Notes under the pieces: generated by a model
What the model was told of the DNA's origin: nothing
The model's database searches: none
The model's input: the letters and a program-made list of their open reading frames with translations, nothing else
Shown: in pieces, positions 20,801 to 34,000 of the stretch
Position numbering within the stretch: the stretch's first letter is position 1
Layout of the letters: the number at the start of each line of letters is the position of its first letter
Position numbers and translations under genes: made by a program
DNA from: Theristus sp. LFF4_11
Taxonomy: Eukaryota; Nematoda; Chromadorea; Monhysterida; Xyalidae
Direction: 5' to 3'
DNA length: 64,000 nt
NCBI GenBank assembly: GCA_030248135.1
Contig: JASANC010003333.1
Coordinates: forward strand, 1-64,000

Positions 20801-23800
20801 ACCACCGGAATTCAGCAGGTTCGGATTTCTTGAACCGGCAACAGGGTAGGCATAAAAAGAACCACCCTAAAAACCAAAACCAATAAAAACCAAACAAACG
20901 AGCAGAATCAAATCACGAAAACACCACTCACTCGGCGGCGGCTGATTATTGAACTTCTGAATGATCTCGCGGCACTTTTGGTCGGACTCCATGCGTGCGA
21001 AGCCGACGCCGCGACTGTGGCCGAGCTCGTCGCGCAGTATCCTCGTGCTGATGACGACGCCGTGCTGGCTGAACAACGCCGCCAGGTCTTGCTCCTGGTA
21101 GCGCAACGGCAGATTCGCCACGTACAGATTCGTGTCGTCTTGGTCTTGTTGTTGCTGGAGAGTTCGTAAAAAAACATGCATTTAAATTTTTTTGTTTTTG
21201 TTTATCTGCCAGCCGTTCTATCATGACATCAAGACATTTCAATTAGACAAGAAAAACACGGCTGTTACAGTCTATCTGGAAAATATATGCAACATGACGC
21301 GAACGTGACGTGATGACCAACCAATCAGCGCTGAGAACTGCTCATGATTAACCAGTCAGCGCTGAGAGTTGCTATGAGACCAACCAATCAGCTAGTTGCA
21401 TATATTACCGAGATAGACTGTAGATTGAAAAGAACACCGACTTAACTGTCGTGGTTACTACTACAACTACAAGTACAGCACAATTATCAGTACATCAAGT
21501 TTTGAGAAATATTTCGCCAACTGCTGTCTTAAAGAGACAAATAGTCGATAGTTATCAAAACCACTGACCGTGTTCATGCGCACTTTGGCCATCTGAGCGG
21601 TCATGCCGATTTTCTTCAGTCCCTCGATCGCTTTTTCGGCGGCCTCCGACGTAGAGAAGTCGACGAAGCCGTAGCCCTTGCACATGTTCGTCGCCTTCTC
21701 CATGATCGCTTTTGTCGTCTTTATCGGTCCATACTGCTGGCACATGTTCAATAGGTCCGTGTCGGTAGTCTCCTTCTTTAGTCCTTTGATGTATAGGTTC
21801 GTCTGAAAACGTGTTAAGACGGTGTAACGCGTTTAGTGAGTTAATTAATGGTAATCTACATAGTTGGTAATTGTAAACTCGCAAAACTACTGACATGACT
21901 TGATAAAGAATGATTTGGAGAACTACAAGACCTGAAAGACGGATGGAAGATTTATTACCAGGCAAATTTTGCAATCCAACATCACTTAACTTTATTTAAA
22001 CCGGTTTAGCTGCCAGATTAAGGTAGATGCATATAAGTGTTACGGTAGAATGTACACAGATTAAACAAAAATTAATTTTTGAAACATCGAAATAAAATTG
22101 AACACAGCTGCGGAACTGGGTTCAGGTTTTTTTTAAAAAACAATACAAACTACTGACCTGACTGAGCGGTTGATCGGGCGATTCGCGGTTCGGTGGTCGG
22201 GGCCTCTGTTGACCCATATTAGTGAAGCCATTAGACTGTAAAAAAGGCAGTAAAAATTATCAAGTGACCAAAGGGACAGAACAAAAAAGAACAGAACAAC
22301 CAAAATAAACAAGATCATGGAAAATCCAAACGCTATAATAAAGAACCTTCCCATCCTAATTCAAGATCTTTGAACAACTAAACGTTATACCACGAATCTC
22401 AGTACGTCAAATTTGAGCAACAAAATACTTGAAAAGCGATACAAGTTGCTCCCTTGTGCACTGTCCTGGCACAGGTGCCGAGAAAAAACAGACGAAACAA
22501 AACAGAGTACACAAAAATAAATCAAAGAGGAAAAATTTGAAGCGCACGCACCTGATGATAGCCGGGCTGATTATACATGTTGCTGTATTGTTGTTGTTGG
22601 CCGCGGAATTGCGGCGGCACTAACGGCACACCCTGTACGGTCGATCCAGCATACCCGCCGGTGCCGCCCGCCAGTAGGCCCGGTGACATGGTGGCGTTAT
22701 TCGAGGATGCCGCTGATTTACTGTGCGGATGTTGCTGTTGTTGCTGTTGTTGAAGGTGATTGCGCAAGTTGCTCTGAAGGAAGAATAAAATTTGATAGTC
22801 AAAGTTTCAAAGTTGAAGCAACATTCATTGCAAAACTAATTGAAAATTCGTTGAAAAAACGCAGCCAATGGTACTTGTTCACGGAGTTTAGACTATTGCG
22901 AAATTTTAATATGATAATAACGATGATACACCTTGATACTTGTTTAACGTGCGAAAACTGCTTTTTTAACAAAAAAACGGTAAAAATGAATTGTGGAATA
23001 TGCAAAAAATCATGAAACACTTGTCTGGGCTAGCGATTTTATAACCTTCACTCGGGACGGACGAACACATTTGCCTATCAGGTGTTCGAAATCTCATACT
23101 AACGTGCACAGCAGAATATGAAACTAGTTGAAAAGAAAACTTTATATAAACGCACATTTGTATAAAAAGCTCGCCAGAGAATCAGAAAATAAAGTAAAAG
23201 TGGCCGAAAAAAAACAGAAAAACGCTCGGTTCCGCAAGAGAAACAAGTCATCGAAATGCAACAAAGCGTTCGCGAATCGCGAAGAAGAAATCGCACCATA
23301 TTTGCAACAACTAATACCGCCATATGTATGTCACTATGTCACTACATCACATACATGTACAAGCTAGATAGTTTTTTTCTACCACCAAAATCATGTACCA
23401 AAACAGGACGCAAACCCACTGTTTTCCGGTTTTTCGTCATGTTACAGTGAAAAAAAAACAGGCAGAAGACGCAAAAAACCAAGAGACGATCAAATGAGAA
23501 ATGAGCACATTCTTTTCGAGAAAACACAATCAGGCAATGAAGAAAAACCGGTGTGGTGGCATCCAGTAAACGAACGAGCGAACGGTCCAGGCAGTCGAGT
23601 CGCGTGGCGTGCGCGCGCGCGTTTGCGGTTGTCATTGAGCAAGACAAGGACAAAAAAAAAGAGAAAGAGCGTCCAGCAAAACGGTAGCGCGCACTTATCA
23701 TCTCAGTTTCAGACAGATAAAAAACGATTCGAATATATATTGCGTTTTCATGCTTGGTGTTTTTCGCTCGATGATGCTGTATTTTTTTCTCGTTTTAACT

Positions 23801-26800
23801 TTGCTCTTCCAAAAAAAACTTTTCCGTTTTCAAACGTTGTTGTTCTGACGCTCGCAAGTGCAACTACTATTGAACGGGCGTTTGCAGTTTTCGGTGCGCG
23901 ACAGAAAAAAACAGGATGTGACAACGTTAACAGCAGCGTTCTTGTACTGTGTTTTAGTGCTTTAGGGTCTCTACTATGCTTGCTGTAAACTTTTTTCCAC
24001 CGGTCAATTGTTCATCAGACCTTTTTCTACGGACAATAGTGAACAAGCAAGCGCTGATCAGCTGTGAAGTTGCACGCGGTGTGCTCCACAACTTCTAGCC
24101 ATCCGTAACTTGAGATTATGAAGCATTCATTGTATGTATTAAGGAACAGGACAGATCTTTTCCTGAAAGTCCGCAACGCACTTTCCAGTTGCGCACATCG
24201 CACAACGCCAATGTCGGCAGACTAACGGAGGCAAGTGGAAATCGGCAATCGGAAACAAATGAAATTGGCGGGACACGGTGACACTGAGGCGATCAGAAAA
24301 AAAAAACGGTGACACCAGAAAAAACGCAGTAACAGAAAACCAATTTCGGAAAATAAATCATAGTTGAGCGAGTGCCTGATTGAGCTGCAAAAAAATGCTG
24401 CTCCGAACACCGACTGTGATGCGCAGCGCAAAAAACAGTTTGGTTTGTTCGATGTCTGACGCATTCTTTCTTGCTGAGTCAACCATACGACCTGACTGAC
24501 ATATTGTTTCAATTCGCGCATTCAAAGCGAATAATGCCACCAAAAAATGAACTTCCGAATAAATACCGAAAAAAAAAGCAAATTTCGCCCATACGAGGAG
24601 GCACACCATAAGAAAAGTGAACACACGACACCACCAGAGAGGCGGAAGTGGGCATCGTCTGAACAACAATGAAACACATGTACAAAACGCATTTCCCACT
24701 TTCGCTCATTCTCGCGCACGTCGCGGAAATATTGTTGTTGTTGTTTTTTTTGCCACTCTCTGCTCAAACGCAATGGAGCCGCGGCGAACAGTACCGAACA
24801 CAGCAATATAATAATACACCTCCGACACACGGATACACGTGTACGTGCACAGGCACCAATGGCTTGATCGATGAAGCATGGTGAAAAATGTACATGCACT
24901 TGAAAAAAACAACGGCCGCATAGCTTCCAGAGGTTTTATCTGGTGGAATGGTGCGGGGACGACTGTGGTACGATCGCAGCGCATTCGGCCTCAGAAAACT
25001 TGGGTCAGCCTGTCTCGCTCTTAGACTGTGGTGGAGGAAAGTAATTGCCGAAACGATTGGATAAGACACGCAATGAGAAAGAAAAAAACACACGAAGACG
25101 AAGAAGGAAAACGCGAGCAACTTTCGAAACTAAGCTGGATCCTGGTGAAAATACGAAACACGCGCGCATCGCCCTGTTAGGGAGAGAGAGATAGGCAAAT
25201 CGAATGCGGGAACGTCTCCAAACCAGACGAGCCTGAACGAGGACGGTTCAAGAAAAGAAACGTATTTGCGACATCACGTGTTTTTTATGCGCAACTGTAC
25301 CACTGAATCATTATTGTGCACGTTCACGTGTGTATCAACCGGCCACTCAGTCACTCACTCGACTCCACTTTGTGATTCAGTCAAGTCTGCGACCGTTTTT
25401 TGCCTTATTCGGTTGCAGCGACAAAAAAACCGTTCAGTAACCCATATGTGTGTGTGTGTCAATCGCAAATGAAACACGTAGGTGGTTTTTCATCCATTTT
25501 CAACGTTTCTGCTGAACTGAATGCTAATACTGATTAGCTACTGTTCAGTCAGCCGTATCTTTGTGGCGGCGTTTTTCAGACTGCAGCAGTCTCGACTTTT
25601 TTCCATAATCCTAACGTGCTGTTCCTAACTATTCCAAGAACACCAATGGAAGTATAACACCAGAACGACGATTTTAATTTAATAAACGGAAGTATCTAGA
25701 TATAACACCAGAATTTCAATTGGTTTCTCATTGAAAAGCACCAAAAAGCCAACAAGCATTTCCAGAAAACAAGAGGAACCAGAAGCAAGAGGAACAATAA
25801 ACGACATGAAACTAAGCGAAAAGTATCGAATGAAAAGGAAACCATGTGTGGAGGGAAGTGTGCTAATGTGCATGTGCTTGGATAAGCAATCAAACGGGTA
25901 CGGGGAGGGGCGCTGCTTGCTTATATAAGAAGACGATGACGACGAGGACCCGAAACCTAAAACACACGTTCAGATGAACAACCGAAGCGGAAAAACTGGT
26001 CGGATGCGCTGGAAAACGGAAATTAGGCTTCTTTCTCTCAAGAAAATTGTTGGAAATGATGCCGAATAAACGTGCCGCTTGGTTACACGGCTGGTTTAAT
26101 TAGCGTTAACGTTCCCTTAGTTGCGTATCCATGAAGAAGATTATCCATTCATCCAGTGGTACTTTTTGAATGTTGAATGCTTGATGTGAACAGTGATGCA
26201 TTAATCCGTGATGAATAGAGCAACGCAAGTGTGAAGTTGAAATATTCAGCTGGCCTGGGGATGGTGAAAAACCCGGTTTTATATTTTGCGAGCAAAAAAA
26301 ACGGTTTTATTTCCGTTTTATTTTCCAATTTTTCTCAGCACCCAGTCCCATAACTTGACGCTAGAGACCAATCAGAAATACAGTTTAAATTACTGGTTCA
26401 AGTAGAGCGAAATTTAACTTGAGTTTGACTGTTTATTTTTTGACTTTTGCAAAATGCAGTTATGCGATATCATCGTCCAACAGTTTTCAACTACCAAAAT
26501 TTCTGAAAATGTTTAAACTGAAAACTGGTACTTTATTTTTGCAAGAAAAAAACAAAAAACAAACAGTTTTTCGGGTAAAAACCGGTTTTAGTTCTCATGC
26601 CATCCCTAAGCTGGCCTAGTCATGATCATCTGACAATATAAACATACAACACGACCATGTGACGGTGTGAGAGAGCTCATATACAAATGCTCTCGATGTA
26701 AACAAAACCGCAACATTATTTGCGCTTGTACTGTTTTGAAAGTTTCGAAATTTGTTTCAAAATGTTGTTGTTTCGTGCGGTGTGTGAACTCTTGCGAACT

Positions 26801-29800
26801 TCGCTCAAACGCCGGGGCCAGAACAAACAAGAAAATGTGGATAAACCCGGCAGTTTGTTGTATGTGGCGTTATCATTGCAAAACCTTCATTCATGGGGTG
26901 TTGTTTATTCTCAATTTTGTTAAGTTACGGAATTTTCAACGCAACTTTGTCAGTGTTATGCATGACGATGGGAACTGCGTTGTTTTTTGTTGTTCTTACA
27001 CAGAATCACAAAAAAATTCACCCAAACTGAAACCAGTAATAGCTAGTTTGACAAAATCTAACGCTTTTGCTGAAAAAAACCAAAATTTCACATGTTACAG
27101 GATAGTTACAATTCACATCTTACACGACTCATTGCAACGCATTGTAACATTTCGAAAGTTTCGAACGTCAAATAGTGACGACAAAATAACACACGGTCGT
27201 AAATAAAACGCGCGCAGCACATCAAGGTTTTAAGAAAAAACCATCAACGAAAACAACAATAATTCGGCGAAAAAACGACTGACCGCTGTACCCATCAACA
27301 GAAAAACACCGTATGAAACGCCGCTAAACTGATCCGGAGACCTAATAGTATCAACAATTCCAGACGAAAGATGCGCGGTAAAACGCTTGAAATGAGTTGA
27401 GTTAAAAACGATGTTTTAACGGCGCGATATAGCGCGCATACCAAGCAAGTATATATTCGCCGGGGACGACGAAACACATTTTTCACATATTTACTTCAAC
27501 TTTGAAACACACACTGCGCGGCTGCGAGACTGAATGCTAAAAGAATTGGAAAAACACTGAACAAGAAAAAACTTCTCACACGGTCTACTGACGAGCGCAA
27601 ACTGACCGACTCCCCACCGCCTAAACAACAACAACAAACACACTGGCGTTTCAATTGGCTGTTAACGTTCGTGTGGGATGGGAGTGTTGTGTTGTTGTGC
27701 GTCAATATGCAACGATGACTGCGTTATTTTGGCGAATTTTTTATGACTAATTTAGTGTGTTCGCCGTCAGTCAAGGTGATTCAGAGCGGTTTGCTTACTA
27801 TGATTTGTTGAATGTTTTCTTCGCGGGTTAAAAGTTGCACACGCAGGGATCGGTCACCATGTGGGTACTTAGTTGCAATAAATTTTTAACGTTTTTACAA
27901 TTGCTGATAAGCCACAATTGTCGAAATTAACATCACTATTCGTTTTACTATAGATACTTCTGTGCTGATTAATTCCGAAAGTGTTCCCTTAATTTAAACT
28001 ACAAGCCCACTTGTGCTGCGACAAACCAACCATAATTAAAGTGGTTTTCAATCCGATAAAACTGGCAAAAAATCGAAAGCATTCATGGAGGTATCTGAAA
28101 CGCGCATGCAAGTTTCGCTGTCAGAAACAGGTTTCCCCGCGCATGATTGAAAAAAATAACAATTACAGATTACGTTTCAGATTATAGGGCGGCAAATTCA
28201 ATCACGCGTAAATCGGATTGAAACGTGGAAAATCAAAGTGGTCAATTTAACTTAGCGCACCTTCAACAGTGTTATACAACCAGAATTCCATAAATAGATC
28301 CAGTTTCGGTTTGGTTCTCATGGGAATGCTAAAAAATGCGCTAAACAGTCGGCACAGCGACAAACACAAAAAAACGGAAATGAAAGTGACAGTGCGTGAT
28401 TGAACATGGAAAACTCGACGTAGAGTAGCAGAGAGTAGAAGCAGGAGAATCTACGCAAGAGTTCATAGCTCGTCTAAGTAATACGCTACAAACAACAGCA
28501 CAAGAGGAACCATTGAGAGGCATGCACAGAATGGCACATACACATGGGCATCCGAAGCAGTCAGTCAGTCACTGGCGTAACATTTGAGACAACGTCGACG
28601 GTTGTTCGTTTGGTGCTGAGGAGACCACTATAAGACAGAACACACACGCAAGTAGTCCACACTCCACCATTATTGCGCGAAAAACGAAGACGACGACACA
28701 ATAAACAACAAAACGAGCACACACACCCACAACAACAACAAATGTACATACCACCAAGAAGAAGCGCATCATGGAACACACATACTCATACAAGCGAATA
28801 CCAGCAATATACATACATATATGTATAAATTCGTCGCTCGTCTCATGGGATCCAAGATGCTTTGTAATCATGTTGCGCGGGCGCGCAATGTCTATAATGT
28901 CTTCAAAATAGCGTCATCTCGACAAGAAAACAAGCAGCGCGCCGAAAAACATTACAACACCCAAAATAAGCAGGAAGGAGTACGGAGAAGCAGCGAAATT
29001 CAACGGCGGGGCTGGAGCAAATGCAATAAATTCAAACACACTTGAGCCAACGTGTACACGTGCACGTATATGAACACTTTCTGGTCGCACTCTTGTTTTA
29101 ACAGTAGAAGAAACTAATTGAAACGGGCGTGATACTATTATTGGAAATGAATGAAATATATGAAACACCCAGCTTGCATAAAAATGAAAAACAGGCCCAC
29201 ATAGCATGACGAAGCCGTTAAACCATAAACGATGAAAAGCGCGAATAACAAATTTTCGGAGGAAGTAAGTTATCAGCCAACATGAAAAAAACAAGCGGTT
29301 TTGTCACATGACGCTGCGAGCGAATAATAGTTACATGTGAAAAAAAGTAAAAAACACTAGACTTGCTGAACTTTCGAACATCACGTATTTGATCTAAAAA
29401 AACTCGTGTCCTGGCATTCATGAGAACTAGAAAGAACGCTCATGGGACAAGCCTGGGAACGCAATATCACTGGAAGCCAGGTTTAAGGGCCATTCACGTG
29501 TTCAGCGATTTGTCGCCGCGACAGAATCGCTGGTTGCTAAACAAAACAAAGGTCAAATCTGTATCAAAATCGCTGCATTTTTACCGGCAGTGTTAAAAAT
29601 GCACGCACGCCTTGAATTTTTAACGACACCACAGTGGTACTGTGAACTACACCAGGACCACCTGACTCCTGAAGACAACTTGCTGAACATGTGAATTGGA
29701 CAATGGATGTTCAGTATCATCATCAACATTACCAGACCGACCATAGCAATCGAATCAGCTGCTGTAACGCCGTTCAAATGAGCGCGGTGGTGGTGGTGGG

Positions 29801-31026
29801 CATGCAGTTGCGTCATTGTTACCGGTGTTACTGTGGGCGGGCCACGATGCACAAACGGCGCTGCGCATACAGCCATTTTTTCTTGAATTCTCTCTCGGAA
29901 TTTTTCCGTTCAAATCCTCCGAATAAATATGTATATATATACAGAAGTTGCTGGTATTTGCTTTTCGGGCAGTGGTTTTGTGCTCAGGATTTCTCGGTTT
30001 AATAATACCGTTCAAAGGTCATCGCAGCATTCGGTTTCTATGTAGCGGCATGCACAAAAGCAGGCACAAATAAATATATTCAGTGGGTTGTCGGGTGGTG
30101 GAGTTGCATGCGGGGGAGCCCGTCTGCGTTTCCTGGTATGATATTTTATTTATTATGAATACATATTTTAATACCGTCTGCTAGCAGGAAAAAAGCATGA
30201 CGTTCTTAGTTGGCCAGTTATGACAGCTGAAAAACGGGAACAAGAAAAAGAAAATAAAAGTCAGCTGAAGCAAGTGGGTGGTTTGGTCGGGACACATAAG
30301 AAAAAACCACTGAAGCAACACCCAAAAAACACATGCAGCCAGAAAATACACGGTTCAACAAATGCGAATGAGTCATTGGAACGGCACCAAATGATTTTAT
30401 GCAGAGAATGTTGGTCGAAAAAAAACGTATGCAACCTGTTGCGAAACAAACTAGTTGGCCCGGACAACGCAGCAGATGATTTGTATTCTGTTGGAAAAAA
30501 CTTCGATGTTAAACGACCCAACGACTCATCAACTTTTCTTTAACGTAATTGCATTTTTAACGGATATTCTGTCCGAGGGAAGATGTTTTTATTTCGCATC
30601 AACTAAACACAAAATATTGCGCCGCGTGAAAATGGGACGCAGCAATGAGAAGAATTTATGCTCTCCATGAGCGGTGGGGGCGATGGTGGACAAGCAAACG
30701 ACGAAACGAACATCTGCCGAAAAGTACAGACCAGACTTTCCGCTGCTGCAACCCGGAATTTTTTTAGTGAAAATAAGCGGTGTAGAGAGAGAGCGAATAT
30801 TTGTAGAAATAAATCAGCGGGCGCGACTAAACGCTGTCAACTCGACGAAAACGGTGTTTCCGAGCAGTGCCTGAAGCGGATGAGAGGGGATTGAGCGCAC
30901 AATCGCATTTCCTGCGAACATACCCACACCAACAACGCCAGGCACTTTTCGTCAGTTCCCAAAAACACACCATGCTCCACTCTCCAACAACCCACTTCTT
31001 ACCGCCATTAAATTCCCCAGTGGTTC

Positions 31027-31060
<34 letters not shown>

Positions 31061-34000
31061 GTACGACCGAATAGAATACCACCCGGAGAAATGAAAAGAG
31101 AGAGGAAGAACGAGTGGGAAAAACAGATTTCAGTGCACATTTCGGAACGCTCACAGAGCGCTGGCGGCGACTAGCGTATAGTGGACGACGCCGCGGCGTC
31201 ACGCAAAGTCTGAGCGCATAGTCAGCTGTTGTCGCGGCGCTGTTCTCCGCTGGTTCGGTTGCTCAGCTGACTTTTTACGTGCACATCATTTTCGAACATA
31301 CATATGTCAATTTGATGCCGCCCTTGTGGGCACAGCGGATACGCTAATTTTGTCGAAAAAAAAACATTTTCACGGCTACCAAATTTTTCAAATCAATCTG
31401 TTTGTCTCTCGCTTGAAAAACAGTCCACGAAAGTGAAAATGATAAAAAAAACTCGCTTTTAAAGCTTGTCCAAGGTCGGAAAACATTCTAACGCGCGTAA
31501 TTGCAGACGAAATTGCAATCATAATTTCACCCTCCCTCCCTGCTGCGTCAAACAACAGGAGAGACTGGCGATCCAGGAACTGGCTAACGACAACAACAAC
31601 AACAGCCAGCGTTATAAAATGAGGTGAAAAAGTAACAAAGCGCTAGTTCAATGTCATGCTGTTTTGGTTCAGTTCAGAGTGCCCAGCTATTCAAGAGAGA
31701 CACGGAGGGAGAAGCTTTTGAAAAAACAACAACAACAAGCGACCGCAGACGTGCCAGCAGCAAGCGAGGAACAAGAATGTTGCATTGAATTCCAATCGGT
31801 CATGCTCAGCGCCAAGTCCAATTTTGTCATGTATGTGTTTATTATTGTGTCTGCTCAGCGAAAATGTTTTATTGCTACACACACATGCACGCAGCCGTCT
31901 CGCTCTCACTCACCCAGCGCACTATCTGTCTCTCTATTTTCTATTTTTACGGTGACGCTTGCTTTACAAAGTCGTGTGGAACCTTGCGCACGCATGATTT
32001 ATGCGCACGCAAGGCGAAATTTACTGTTTTTCGTTTGATTTGAACAAAAATAGAAATTATGTATTTTCGAAAGCTTCACAGATCAAAATTAAATAATGAA
32101 TGTACTGAGAACGTGTGTTAAGCGATCCTGGTACATCTTCCGCATACCACGAACATATCACGCGAACGCAGATTTATTACAGTCCATTACACCACATGTA
32201 CGAGCTAACGTGAACCAAACCACTACAAATCACACTGTGAGACGTAAAGTGCGTGAATGAAAAGAAAATGCCAGCAGAGACGTTGCGACGGACACACGGT
32301 TAAACAATGTTTACGTGCGGCAACGTGTTCAGTCGTGTTAAGCCAATCAATAGCAGCAGGCTTTCGGCCGCTAGCTGGATCACTCCCAAAAGAATACATA
32401 ATCAAATAGATCATCATGAACGCGCCAAAACAGTAGTGCAGCATGATAAAATGGAATAAATTAGACGACGACGACGACGACACCACAGCGATCGAGGGAC
32501 AGAGAAGCACAGGGCTTTCAAAGAACAACTCCATCGTGTGTCCTGCTCTGCGCCGTTTTTATGTGTTGTTTATTATGGTCTAACGCCTGAGCACAATTCA
32601 AAAGCTCGTAATGTGTAACACACACATACATTTGCGTATCGACAATGCATCGTGAAATCTGGTTCATGGAAACACATAAAAGAACGAAGGAAAAACGCTG
32701 AATTCACAGGCGAAAACCACTGCACAAAACACGCGGACGGCAAAACTGTGATTTCGAAAGCTGTGGACAGCGACAGAGGCGTAAAATCATTGGCCAATCG
32801 AGACGAGAATGTATGTCTCTATAATACATTTCAGCTTAACATCTACCAACAACGCATTACACTGCTTTCCAACTGTGTGTGGTGCGCGCGCACATATAAA
32901 CGAGAGAGGAACTGTTTCCGCATTTGTCTCTCTCCATCCAGCCCTCCATAAAACGACGTCGTTTCGCCACTAGTAACAGTGGAAAGATATAGCCGACCGA
33001 TTCAGACATAAATACACAGGCAACATATCAAATTGAAACACACGTCTGTCGCGTAGTTATTCTTGTTTTCTCGTCGCAGTGCTGCTATGTAGATATGTGA
33101 TAAAATCATCATGAAACCGCCACGTTCACGATCAAGATATACATGGTTAGTCGGACGGAGAAACCGCGAACACAAAACAAGCGACGAAACAAAACCGTTT
33201 ATCATGCCAAAATGCCGCTACGAGCGATCCAGCTAATCTGTGGCCGACGACATGACCGATATACAGCATAGAGAAGAAATGTCTCACTCTCTTTTGGCTG
33301 TATTGTGAACACCAGCCAATTCAAAGCCAATGGTGGTGGCGGTGGTGGTCATTCATTGACCCCTTCCTTTGATTTTCAACTGGCAAAGGCTGAAGAAGGC
33401 CTATAAAACCACTACTGCTACTGTCGTTGTTGACAACGCCACCTAATAAATGTGACTTTTTAGCCAAAGTATCGTCCGACTACTGCTGAGATATCGAGGA
33501 TTGACTAAGAAAGATGTACGGTAATAAGATAACTTTGAATCGTGTTTTTTGGCAAACAGTGGCGGAAAGTGACAAATGACGACTTTGGTGAAATGTTTTA
33601 TGGTCACCGAGATGCTGATAGTTATTTCTGTTGATATGGACAACCTACGCTCTATCTCTGGCATCATTTAGGGTCAACGGAGGTCGCCGACTTGGCTATT
33701 TTCCATCTCCGTTAAGAAAGATGTAAACTGATCTGGTTGCCTATAGATGAGGAAGTACCTTGACAAGAATTTTTCTCCGCTGAAATAAAGTAAAAAAATA
33801 GGATTTGATTAAAAGTTTTTTTCCACAGAAAACGGAAATTTTGAAACAAACGTTTGTTTTATAAAAAAGACGGACTGCGGCATCAAGCAACGCGGTGTCA
33901 TCTTTGTTTGTTTAAACAGAATAAAAAAAAGTACCAGTCACAAAGCGAATGTAAACAAACGGCAAAATGGTTTCGAAATCATTCCGCAGTTTTTTGAAAT

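Noticed and set aside
26667..27206. 179-aa plus-strand frame, Cys-rich, with a stretch ([12 protein letters not shown]) faintly like a THAP finger start
   Set aside because: The rest of a THAP domain is absent, composition is intron-like, and it is on the strand opposite to the gene whose intron it occupies.
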